Positions 8,199 through 14,446 are shown, counted from the stretch's first letter. The stretch: DNA of 18,594 nucleotides from an uncultured Faecalibacterium sp. (GCA_900765705.1 CAAFSR010000086.1:1-18594), one strand, 5' to 3'. The notes: generated by a model from the letters alone, not told the origin. Numbers and translations are program-made.

Positions 8199-8219
8199 AA
8201 ATACAATGGCAAACGGTGA
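8160..8219 (+). CDS. Short coupled leader ORF, copy 2
   Basis: The ORF encodes MTSEEAKHASDGGKYNGKR and overlaps the start of the next gene (8206) by 14 bases. As in copy 1, the Gly-Gly codons form the next gene's ribosome binding site. The leader itself has no clear binding site; a 12-codon frame ending at 8157 just upstream could hand over ribosomes. Confidence 0.4.
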   Translation: MTSEEAKHASDGGKYNGKR

Positions 8220-8412
8220 TTACGGCTACTTTGGCAAAGGCGACACGGGCTATGCCCAGTACATGACGGCTTTCAACCGCAACTTTGGCGGCTCGTCCGG
8301 CGGCGGTGGCGGTCACAACAATGGCGGCGGTGGCGGAGACGGCAGCGGCTGCGGTTGCCTCATCGCAATTGCGGTGGTGGTCGTGCTGGTGCTACTCGGT
8401 ATGGGGAGCTGA
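8206..8412 (+). CDS. Gly-rich small protein with C-terminal membrane anchor
   Basis: The 68-residue protein has three parts: a polar aromatic-rich start (GDYGYFGKGDTGYAQYM), a low-complexity Gly/Ser/Asn stretch (about 28-50), and one hydrophobic segment (CLIAIAVVVVLVLLGMG) at the very end. The layout suggests a tail-anchored membrane protein. Two cysteines (GCGC) lie at the membrane border. GGAGGAAA provides the ribosome binding site. It follows the polymerase/YolD pair with no terminator between, so it may be in the same transcript. I do not recognise the function. Confidence 0.7.
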   Translation: MANGDYGYFGKGDTGYAQYMTAFNRNFGGSSGGGGGHNNGGGGGDGSGCGCLIAIAVVVVLVLLGMGS

Positions 8413-8435
8413 GGGCAGCCCCATAGCACAAGGCA

Positions 8436-8484
8436 GCCTTGCGTGACCCGGTCACAGAAAAATCCAACTAGGAAATGTTATCAT
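8436..8484 (+). promoter_or_regulatory. GTGACCCGGTCAC palindrome and candidate extended -10
   Basis: GTGACC-C-GGTCAC (8443-8455) is a perfect 6+1+6 palindrome. TGTTATCAT (8476-8484) downstream is a possible extended -10 for the desulfoferrodoxin gene; no good -35 is seen. The palindrome is also part of the short repeat shared with 218-243. Confidence 0.35.
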
Positions 8485-8529
8485 ATAGTCACAGGAAATA
8501 CCAACAACATTCCGATGGAGGATTTTAAT

Positions 8530-8907
8530 ATGAAGGCAAAGTTTTATATCTGTGAGCACTGTGGCAATCTGGTCACCACCATCCACAACGCAGGCGTTCC
8601 GCTGGTCTGCTGCGGCGAAAAGATGAAGGAGCTGCTCCCCAACACGGTGGAAGCCAGCGGCGAAAAGCATCTGCCGGTGGCAGAGCTTTCCGGCAGCACC
8701 CTCACGGTTACGGTGGGGGCGGTAGAGCATCCCATGGTGGATGTGCACCACATCCAGTGGCTCTTTGTGGAGACCGAAAACGGCGGACAGCTCCGCTACC
8801 TCGCCCCCGGTCAGGCACCCAAGGCGGTGTTTGAACTGGGCGGCGAAAAGCCGGTGGCAGTCTATGCCTACTGCAACCTGCATGGTCTGTGGATGACCAA
8901 GCTTTAA
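8530..8907 (+). CDS. dfx: Desulfoferrodoxin (superoxide reductase)
   Basis: The 125-residue protein reduces superoxide to hydrogen peroxide without making oxygen, a typical anaerobe defence. The N-terminal desulforedoxin-like iron site is formed by C8, C11, C27 and C28. The catalytic iron site has all five ligands: H47, H67, H73, C115 and H118, with E45 beside H47 in GEKHLPV. The start at 8530 has GGAGG upstream; the frame is open further back but without a binding site. It is followed by a terminator, so it is probably a single-gene unit. Rubredoxin-type electron donors are not in the window. A C-terminal stub of a paralogue is at 15068. Confidence 0.93.
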   Translation: MKAKFYICEHCGNLVTTIHNAGVPLVCCGEKMKELLPNTVEASGEKHLPVAELSGSTLTVTVGAVEHPMVDVHHIQWLFVETENGGQLRYLAPGQAPKAVFELGGEKPVAVYAYCNLHGLWMTKL

Positions 8908-8917
8908 GAAATGAACG

Positions 8918-8957
8918 GGCTCCTGCCAGTGGTTAAACGCTTGCAGGAGCCTGTTTT
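8918..8957 (+). terminator. Terminator after desulfoferrodoxin
   Basis: GGCTCCTGC (8918-8926) pairs with GCAGGAGCC (8943-8951), followed by TGTTTT. Confidence 0.75.
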
Positions 8958-8999
8958 GGCGTGCAGACGCTTTTCCGTGGAAAGGAAGCATGACAACGT

Positions 9000-9005
9000 T
9001 ATAAT
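9000..9005 (+). promoter_or_regulatory. Candidate -10 for the macrodomain gene
   Basis: TATAAT lies 89 bp upstream of the start codon and after the previous terminator. The -35 region is weak. Confidence 0.4.
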
Positions 9006-9094
9006 GGTTGTATGGCCGGCAAAATAAGCACAGCCCTTGCACCGCCTTGCCGGATGTGATAGGATGAAGAAAACCATGTGAGGGAGAAACCACC

Positions 9095-10405
9095 ATGCCT
9101 TTTTTGATGATCCGCAACGACATCACCAAGGTGGCAGCGGATGCCATCGTCAACCCGGCGAACCGGAACCTTTTGCAGGGCAGCGGCACCAGCCGTGCCA
9201 TCTATCAGGCGGCAGGGGAGCAGCAGCTGACCGCCGCCTGTGAAGCCATTGGGCACTGCGATTTGGGCAGGGAGGTGTGCACCCCGGCGTTCGGGCTGCC
9301 TGCAAAGTATATCTTCCATGCGGTCTGCCCGGCATGGCACGGGGGCGTGGCTGGGGAAGCAGAACAGTTGGGCGGTGCGTACCATTCTGCGCTGGAATTA
9401 GCCGCAGAATACCACTGCGAGAGCGTGGCCTTTCCGCTGCTGTCCAGCGGAAACTACGGCTACCCCAAGGAACGAGCCTTCCGCATTGCGGTGGACACCA
9501 TCACGCAGTACGTCATGGACCACGACCTGACCGTGTATCTGGTGCTCTACGACCGGGACTCTCTGGCGGTGAGCCGCAAGCTGTTCGCCTCGGTGGAGGA
9601 GTACATCGACGACCACTATGTAGCGCAAAACGATGAAAGCTATGAGTTTGACCGGAACAACTACAAGCATAAGGATTTCCCCCTGCTGAGCGAAAACTCG
9701 CACTTCACCGACGATACCGTTATGACCCTTGCGGTGGCATTGGGGCTGATTGCAGGGCAGGGAGATGTACAGAAAACCTTTGCCGAGGTGCGGTACGAAA
9801 TGCGGCGTTTGGGCAAGGCATATCCAGATGTCGGTTACGGTGGGATGTTCCGCGGGTGGCTGCATGCGGAGCATCCGCAGCCCTACGGCAGCTTTGGCAA
9901 CGGCTCCGCCATGCGGGTGGCGGCGGCAGGCTGGCTGTTTGATACGCTGGACAAAACGCTGGAGATGGCAAAGGTGACTGCCGAGGTCACCCACAACCAC
10001 CCGGAGGGCATCAAGGACGCACAGGCCACGGCAGCAGCCATTTTTCTGGCACGCACCGGCCACAGCAAGCCGGAGATCAAACGGTATGTGGAGCAGACCT
10101 TTGGCTACGATTTGAGCCGTACCTGCGATGAAATTCGCCCTGGCTATTGCCATGTGGAGACCTGTCAGCAGACCGTGCCGGAGGCCATCATCGCCTTTCT
10201 GGAAAGCACGGGCTTTGAGGATGCGCTCCGCAATGCGGTGTCTCTGGGCGGCGACAGCGACACCCTTGCCTGCATCACCGGCGGCATCGCTGAAGCCTTT
10301 TACGGAATGCCGCCTGAGTTGCAGCAGGAAACCTTGAAGCGTCTGCCGGAGGAGATGCAGGAGACGTATGAGTTGTTCCGGCAGAGTCTTGAGCGAAAGA
10401 TGTGA
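9095..10405 (+). CDS. Macrodomain-ADP-ribosylglycohydrolase fusion protein
   Basis: This 436-residue protein joins two ADP-ribose-processing folds. Residues 1-165 are a macrodomain (RNDITKVAADAIVNPANRN, then LLSSGNYGYPKERA). From about 190 an ADP-ribosylglycohydrolase (ARH/DraG-like) domain begins. Its metal motifs are TDDT at 205-208 and GDSDT at 386-390. The first helix motif of free-standing ARH proteins (GD..G...E type) is not recognisable; the domain enters at ESYEFDRNNYKHKDFPLLS. Both folds remove or bind ADP-ribose, so a role in reversing ADP-ribosylation of protein or nucleic acid is likely, but no matching transferase is in the window. It may also act on free ADP-ribose derivatives. 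GGGAG sets the start, and it stands alone between terminators. Confidence 0.88.
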   Translation: MPFLMIRNDITKVAADAIVNPANRNLLQGSGTSRAIYQAAGEQQLTAACEAIGHCDLGREVCTPAFGLPAKYIFHAVCPAWHGGVAGEAEQLGGAYHSALELAAEYHCESVAFPLLSSGNYGYPKERAFRIAVDTITQYVMDHDLTVYLVLYDRDSLAVSRKLFASVEEYIDDHYVAQNDESYEFDRNNYKHKDFPLLSENSHFTDDTVMTLAVALGLIAGQGDVQKTFAEVRYEMRRLGKAYPDVGYGGMFRGWLHAEHPQPYGSFGNGSAMRVAAAGWLFDTLDKTLEMAKVTAEVTHNHPEGIKDAQATAAAIFLARTGHSKPEIKRYVEQTFGYDLSRTCDEIRPGYCHVETCQQTVPEAIIAFLESTGFEDALRNAVSLGGDSDTLACITGGIAEAFYGMPPELQQETLKRLPEEMQETYELFRQSLERKM

Positions 10406-10420
10406 CACCATCGGTGCTGA

Positions 10421-10457
10421 GAGCCGCCGCACAGTGATTTGTGCGGCGGCTCTTTTT
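10421..10457 (+). terminator. Strong terminator after the macrodomain gene
   Basis: A perfect 13-bp stem pairs GAGCCGCCGCACA (10421-10433) with TGTGCGGCGGCTC (10440-10452), followed by five T. Confidence 0.92.
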
Positions 10458-10468
10458 CGTGCGGAATC

Positions 10469-10497
10469 TTTTCCGCAGAGAGAAATCATGGTATACT
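10469..10497 (+). promoter_or_regulatory. Extended -10 promoter of the oxidoreductase gene
   Basis: TTTTCC (10469-10474), 17 bases, then TATACT (10492-10497) preceded by TGG. The same TTTTCC-N17-TATACT layout occurs at 15002-15030. A 6-bp hairpin (GCGGAA 10461-10466, TTCCGC 10471-10476) overlaps the -35. Confidence 0.6.
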
Positions 10498-10529
10498 GAA
10501 TCCAAAGCTATCAAATGGGAGGTACCGTT

Positions 10530-11513
10530 ATGAAGTGGGGAATTTTAGCGACCGGCACCATTGCCAAAAAGTTTGCATCTACGGTGGAACAGATGGGCGC
10601 AGAAGGGGAGCAGCTTGTTGCCGTGGGCTCACGGCATCTGGAAAGCGCACAGGCGTTTGCACAGCAGTACGGCATTCCCCGCTGCTATGACTCCTACGAA
10701 GCCCTTGCCGCAGACCCGGAGGTGGAGGCTATCTACGTTGCCACTCCCAACACCCTGCACTACGAAAACTGCAAGCTCTGCTTGGAGCATGGCAAGCACG
10801 TTTTGTGCGAGAAGCCCTTTACCATCAACCCGGAGCAGGCGCAGGAGCTGTACCGTCTGGCGGAGGAAAAGCACCTCTTTCTCATGGAGGCGTTCTGGAT
10901 CTGGCTGCTGCCGCTGTACGACCGCCTGCGCGAGATCCTTACTGCTGGCACCATCGGGGAGCTGAAGCAGATCACCTGTCAGTACGGCTTTGTGGCCTCC
11001 GGTGCCCGGAAGGATCGCAAGTTTGATTCCGGTCTGGGCGGCGGTGCGCTGCTGGATATCGGCATCTACAATCTGGGCTTTCTGCGCATCCTTACCGGAC
11101 AAAACCCGGAAAAGGTGGAAACCAAAGAGGTCCACATCAATGAGTATGGCACCGACGATTACAGTCGCCTTGCGCTGACCTACCCCGGCGGCTGCAAGGC
11201 GGAGTCCGTCCAGACCATTGGGCAGGAGCTGGAGCGCAACGCCCGTATCGTGGGCACCAAAGGCAGCATCTTTTTGCCGGATTTCCAGCACGCCGAGACC
11301 ATGACGCTGGAAGAGGAGGGCAAAGCACCGGAGGTCATTCGCTGCCCGGTGGATATCAACGGCTTTGAGTACGAGATCCGGGAAGCAAGCCGCTGCGTCA
11401 AACTGGGGCGTACCGGCAGCGACCGCTACACCCCGCAGGACAGCCTTGCCCTGACCCGCCTGATGTACGAAACCCGCATGAGCTGGGGCATGAAGTTTGT
11501 GGGCGAGGTGTAA
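10530..11513 (+). CDS. Gfo/Idh/MocA family NAD(P)-dependent oxidoreductase
   Basis: The 327-residue protein has the N-terminal Rossmann fold of this family (GILATGTIAKKF at 4-15) and the conserved CEKPF motif with K95, the usual catalytic or substrate lysine. Residues from about 120 form the mixed alpha/beta substrate domain. Family members oxidise or reduce sugars, inositols and diols; the substrate here cannot be told, though closeness to the dihydrodiol dehydrogenase-like subgroup is suggested by the EAFWIW stretch. An ATG at 10515 is in frame, but GGGAGG at 10517-10522 points to 10530 as the start. It is a single-gene unit with its own promoter. Confidence 0.9.
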   Translation: MKWGILATGTIAKKFASTVEQMGAEGEQLVAVGSRHLESAQAFAQQYGIPRCYDSYEALAADPEVEAIYVATPNTLHYENCKLCLEHGKHVLCEKPFTINPEQAQELYRLAEEKHLFLMEAFWIWLLPLYDRLREILTAGTIGELKQITCQYGFVASGARKDRKFDSGLGGGALLDIGIYNLGFLRILTGQNPEKVETKEVHINEYGTDDYSRLALTYPGGCKAESVQTIGQELERNARIVGTKGSIFLPDFQHAETMTLEEEGKAPEVIRCPVDINGFEYEIREASRCVKLGRTGSDRYTPQDSLALTRLMYETRMSWGMKFVGEV

Positions 11514-11553
11514 GCGCACACCTTGCCGCAGGTCTTTTGCGTGCGAAAACTAT

Positions 11554-11561
11554 GATATACA
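11554..11561 (+). promoter_or_regulatory. Candidate extended -10 for the AT-rich orphan gene
   Basis: GATATACA is preceded by AT, giving a TGATATACA extended -10 (11553-11561). The -35 is poor. Confidence 0.3.
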
Positions 11562-11598
11562 GAGAGCGACAACTCGGGATTTAATGAGGGCAAAGCAA

Positions 11599-12009
11599 AT
11601 GGAACAGATTCTCAATTACAGAGATATACCTACGGATAAACGGCTTGACATATTAAATGCTCTTGCGCAAATCGGTTTTTTCCCGGCATACGGCGGTGTG
11701 AAAACAATGCAGCGGATTATGGAAAAGTCAGTTCCGAATTCGGGTCCACAATTCTATTTCGTTCTCCGTGAAAATCAGTTAATAGGGTATAATTTTCTTA
11801 TTGGTGACACGAGGAAATATAAGGCTTTCCCATGGCTTGCTGTCGGCAATATGGATGAACAGAAGTTGACGGTTTGCGAAGAACTGATGAAACTGCAAAT
11901 TGTCTTTTTTCAGGAACTTGGAATGCACGATATAGCAGGTCTTTGTGTTAGACTCATGGAAGATTACAGAAAAGGAATTGGAAAACGAAAAGAAAGTGAC
12001 TGCAGATAA
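11599..12009 (+). CDS. Hypothetical protein, 136 residues, AT-rich gene
   Basis: The protein starts MEQILNYRDIPTDKRLDILN and is soluble, with no signal peptide or membrane segment. GAGGG upstream favours this start; an ATG at 11584 would add five residues. Codon use and base composition are clearly more AT-rich than both neighbours, which suggests recent transfer. The pattern of a short helical start, a strand-rich middle (QFYFVLRENQLIGYNFLIGD) and a helical end is reminiscent of small acetyltransferase-like folds, but I see no acetyl-CoA motif and do not assign a function. Confidence 0.7.
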   Translation: MEQILNYRDIPTDKRLDILNALAQIGFFPAYGGVKTMQRIMEKSVPNSGPQFYFVLRENQLIGYNFLIGDTRKYKAFPWLAVGNMDEQKLTVCEELMKLQIVFFQELGMHDIAGLCVRLMEDYRKGIGKRKESDCR

Positions 12010-12068
12010 ATTCCAGTTTGCCGGGCAGACAGGCATCTGAAAAACCATACAAAAACGAGGGAACAGCC

Positions 12069-13010
12069 ATGGTACTTTATTTTACAGGAACCGGCAACAG
12101 CCGGTATCTGGCGCGGCGCATTGCCGAAGGGCTGGATATGCCGCTTTACGACCTGAACACTTGCATCCAGGCAGGGGATACCGCCCCGGTGCAGACCGGG
12201 CAGGATGTGGTGCTGGTCACGCCCACCTACGCATGGCGCATTCCCCGGGTGGTGTCCCAGTGGCTGGGCAACACCGAGCTGACCGGGGCGGAGCGCATCT
12301 GGTTTGTGATGGATTGCGGCAGCGAGATCGGCAATGCGGCAAAATATAACCGGCAGCTTGCGGCGCAAAAGCACCTGCGGTATATGGGTACAGCGCAGAT
12401 CATCATGCCGGAAAACTACATTGCCATGTTCCATGCGCCGCAAGCGGAGCAGGCGCGGCGCATCGTGGAGCAGGCAGAGCCTGCACTTCAGAAGGTGCTG
12501 GCGCAGCTCAGAGCCGGGCAGGAATTTTCTCCACTGAGAGACACCCTCTACGACCGCTTTATGAGCGGCCCGGTAAACCCGGCGTTCTATCGCTTTTTTG
12601 TGAAGGCGGATGCCTTCCGGGCAACGGATGCCTGTATCGGATGCGGCAAGTGCGTGGAGCTGTGCCCCCTGAACAATATCCGGCTGGAAAACGGCAAGCC
12701 GGTCTGGGGCAAACACTGCACTCACTGCATGGCCTGCATCTGCTATTGCCCCAAAGAGGCCATCGAGTACGGCAAAAAGAGCAAAGGCAAGCCCCGGTAC
12801 CACTTTGAAGCACTGGAAAAGCAGCAGGACAGAGCGCGTGACGAAGCGCATCCTGACCGAAGAAGAAATGTCCGATCTCTCCGACAAGCTGATGCAGGTG
12901 ACAAAGGGCATGACCATCACGGTGCGCTATTTTGTAGAGGACACCGCGCACCCGGAGATCCCGGCAGTCGGCAACTATGTCACTATAACCGGGCTGGTGG
13001 AGAGCATTGA
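12069..13010 (+). CDS. EFR1-type flavodoxin/2[4Fe-4S] ferredoxin, with aberrant C-terminus
   Basis: The protein begins with a flavodoxin-like domain (TGTGNSRYLA at residues 6-15, the FMN phosphate loop). It then has two 4Fe-4S motifs: C189, C192, C195, C199 and C217, C220, C223, C227. This is the layout of EFR1 family proteins, small cytosolic electron carriers. GAGGG sets the start at 12069. The normal end of the family is near KPRYHF (about residue 246). Here the frame runs on for roughly 60 more residues (254-313) that are an out-of-frame reading of a YolD-like gene. The extra Arg/His/Gly-rich tail is therefore probably meaningless, and the gene is likely to have lost its own stop in a deletion. 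The redox domains themselves look intact. Confidence 0.85.
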   Translation: MVLYFTGTGNSRYLARRIAEGLDMPLYDLNTCIQAGDTAPVQTGQDVVLVTPTYAWRIPRVVSQWLGNTELTGAERIWFVMDCGSEIGNAAKYNRQLAAQKHLRYMGTAQIIMPENYIAMFHAPQAEQARRIVEQAEPALQKVLAQLRAGQEFSPLRDTLYDRFMSGPVNPAFYRFFVKADAFRATDACIGCGKCVELCPLNNIRLENGKPVWGKHCTHCMACICYCPKEAIEYGKKSKGKPRYHFEALEKQQDRARDEAHPDRRRNVRSLRQADAGDKGHDHHGALFCRGHRAPGDPGSRQLCHYNRAGGEH

Positions 13011-13128
13011 CCCGGTGTTCAGCACCCTGCAAATCGCAAAGGTAGTCGTTCCGTTTGAGGATCTGGTGGAGGTCAGCGGGGACGAAATCATGGAAATTGA
13101 CGCCTATCTTGGAATCGTAGATGAATAA
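12816..13128 (+). pseudogene. Truncated second YolD-like gene, fused to the EFR1 gene
   Basis: From RTERVTKRILTEEEMS to the stop this frame is about 80 percent identical to residues 66-165 of the YolD-like protein at 7610. The first 65 residues are missing. GAAAAGCAG (12816-12824) matches 7796-7804, and here the EFR1 frame equals the YolD frame. One extra base then shifts the rest of the YolD frame relative to EFR1. A GTG at 12838 with AGGA 8 bases upstream could start a 96-residue protein, so translation is possible. No polymerase gene precedes it. Confidence 0.75.
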
Positions 13129-13227
13129 ATTCTGAGGTTGTTGTAATCGTATCCCGGCATAATATCGCTGCTTTCCCTATCCCATCGCGTGAAAAAATGA
13201 TAGAATAGGGGAAGGGCGGGCTGACAA

Positions 13228-13341
13228 ATGGACTACTCAAAATCAGACTGGAAATTATTTAGAGATCGAATCGGGGATTGGCAGGAATCCTATATTAAAA
13301 AGCTGAATACTCGTCGATCTTTATATATTTTCTGGACATAG
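13228..13341 (+). pseudogene. Remnant of a small mobile-element protein gene
   Basis: The 37-codon frame gives MDYSKSDWKLFRDRIGDWQ and on to KKLN, then an unrelated tail and TAG. The first 27 residues resemble the start of a longer protein family I have seen in Firmicutes mobile regions; that recall is from memory. GGGGAAGGGCGGG precedes the ATG. The rest of 13129-13227 shows no gene; a TAGAAT at 13201 could be a -10. Confidence 0.45.
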
Positions 13342-13342
13342 C

Positions 13343-13390
13343 AAAGCCTCCTCGTGTAGTTCTATTATCCTACACGGGGAGGCTTTTTGT
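13343..13390 (+). terminator. Terminator with 17-bp stem
   Basis: 13343-13359 pairs with 13370-13386 (AAAGCCTCC against GGAGGCTTT at the base, one T-G pair) and ends in TTTTT. Confidence 0.88.
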
Positions 13391-13419
13391 CTATTGTCTA
13401 CTTTTTACGGACCGGGTCA

Positions 13420-13475
13420 ATGCTCCCTATATAGCTTTCAGTGTTTTATTTCACTGTTCGCCATATAGGGAGCAT
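13420..13475. repeat. Nested inverted repeat downstream of the toxin gene
   Basis: ATGCTCCCTATAT (13420-13432) and ATATAGGGAGCAT (13463-13475) are perfect 13-bp arms. Inside lies a second stem, CAGTG (13439-13443) with CACTG (13452-13456). No T-run follows on either strand, so it may be a structural element or recombination scar rather than a terminator. The third, weaker GACCGGGTCA repeat lies directly beside it. Confidence 0.6.
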
Positions 13476-13499
13476 ATCACGTTATGTGGATGGGAAAAA

Positions 13500-13835
13500 T
13501 TATTTGTCGGCAGAAGATTCTTTATGCAGAAGTCGCTTGAATAAGAGCGGATAGTTGCTTGCACCATGGGCAATGTGATAGACATAGACGATATCTGCAA
13601 TTTGCCGGTAAATACAGATATACTTTCCTGCAATCACATAGCGATAACCGTTTTTGAGAAGTTCTCTGTCTTCTGGTAGGGGGCCAGACAAGGGGAATAA
13701 TTCCAAACGGGAAAGGGTATCTAGGATCAGGTTGGTGATTTTGCGGGCTGAATTGGAGCCTACAAGATTCATGTGAAGAATTGCAATTTCTTCCAGTTCA
13801 CGCTGTGCAGGCTCCAGAATGATCAGTTTAGCCAC
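13500..13835 (-). CDS. RelE/ParE family toxin
   Basis: The 111-residue protein is the toxin of a type II toxin-antitoxin pair. It has the RelE/ParE pattern: a helical start (LEPAQRELEEIAILHM), LFPLSGPLPEDRELLKNGYRYVIAGKY, and a strand pair with YRQIADIVYVYHIAHGA. Family members either cut ribosome-bound mRNA or poison gyrase; which applies cannot be told. Translation most likely starts at GTG (13833-13835), overlapping the antitoxin stop by 8 bases, with GGAGG 13 bases upstream. The frame extends further upstream, but that part overlaps the antitoxin gene and is not family-like. Confidence 0.83.
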   Translation of the reverse strand: MAKLIILEPAQRELEEIAILHMNLVGSNSARKITNLILDTLSRLELFPLSGPLPEDRELLKNGYRYVIAGKYICIYRQIADIVYVYHIAHGASNYPLLFKRLLHKESSADK

Positions 13836-14100
13836 GTTGATAGAGCGCCTCCAGCCGCTTTCTGGATTCGTCCAGAGTGTAGGACGGTGCCCCGGAAAGA
13901 CGAGCATCCTCGGCGGCTTCCAGCTTTGCGCGAAGCCGGATGGTTTCTTCCCTCTGCTCAAATGCTTCAATGCTCATAACGACCAGATCACCTTCGCCGT
14001 TTTTGGTGATATAGATGGGTTCTGCTTCGTGATGCGCCAAATCGGAGATGGCTCCGTAATCATTGCGAAGAGTGGTCGAGGATTTAATGATCATATTCAT
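13828..14100 (-). CDS. Phd/YefM family antitoxin
   Basis: The 90-residue protein has the Phd/YefM N-terminal DNA-binding fold, with the signature PIYITKNGEGDLVVMSIEAFE (about residues 28-48, given as start PIYITKNGEGD). The C-terminal half is a charged helix that would neutralise the toxin. AAGGAGG lies 5 bases before the first ATG and 11 before a second ATG at 14094, so either start is possible. It is translationally coupled to the toxin gene and preceded by a promoter with a palindromic operator, as expected for autoregulation by the complex. Confidence 0.85.
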   Translation of the reverse strand: MNMIIKSSTTLRNDYGAISDLAHHEAEPIYITKNGEGDLVVMSIEAFEQREETIRLRAKLEAAEDARLSGAPSYTLDESRKRLEALYQRG

Positions 14101-14114
14101 CCCTCCTTGAATGA

Positions 14115-14153
14115 TTCTATGATAATTCTATCAGAATAATCATAGAAGTTCAA
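14115..14153 (-). promoter_or_regulatory. Toxin-antitoxin promoter with palindromic operator
   Basis: On the minus strand TTGAAC (14148-14153), exactly 17 bases and TAGAAT (14125-14130) form a good promoter. The inverted repeat 14115-14129/14133-14147 (14 of 15 paired, 3-base centre) covers the spacer and -10. Binding of the antitoxin here would block transcription. Confidence 0.8.
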
Positions 14154-14282
14154 GCCAAAACAGGATGGTTCAGAAACGAAAAAACGCTGTGGTCTGTGTA
14201 AGACCGGAAAAAGAACAAATACAGAACAGAAAATCAGAAAGATTGCATGAAAGATTATCAAAGAATTATCTTTCTGTGAATT

Positions 14283-14325
14283 CTAGCACTCTACACTTGA
14301 CACTGCTAACAAACGGTGCTATAAC
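14283..14325 (+). promoter_or_regulatory. Hsp20 promoter with CIRCE-like HrcA operator
   Basis: TTGACA (14297-14302), 17 bases and TATAAC (14320-14325) form a near-consensus promoter. Over its -35 lies CTAGCACTC (14283-14291), 9 bases and CACTGCTAA (14301-14309). This matches the CIRCE consensus TTAGCACTC-N9-GAGTGCTAA at 15 of 18 positions. HrcA repression is an inference. The stretch 14154-14282 is AT-rich, with one 9-bp inverted repeat (14235-14243/14268-14276) and no convincing gene. Confidence 0.65.
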
Positions 14326-14331
14326 TATGGC

Positions 14332-14446
14332 GTGCTCAGGAGGAAGGGTAAAAGAGAGAGCCGCGAGGCTCCCAGGAAGGCCCTTCCGAGTGAACAACAT
14401 AAAGATTTTTGACCCGACCCGAACGCCGGGATTGGAGGAATGATTT
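14332..14446 (+). other. Structured 5' leader of the Hsp20 mRNA
   Basis: The leader of about 115 bases can fold into GAGCC-GCGA-GGCTC (14358-14371), and GGAAGGG (14342-14348) can pair with CCCTTCC (14381-14387). CTTCC of that segment could instead pair with the GGAGG ribosome binding site just before the gene. A temperature-sensing role is possible but speculative. Confidence 0.3.

Noticed and set aside
14165..14443. A 92-codon plus-strand frame upstream of Hsp20
   Set aside because: It covers the CIRCE-like site, the promoter and the leader; it has no ribosome binding site and no protein-like composition.
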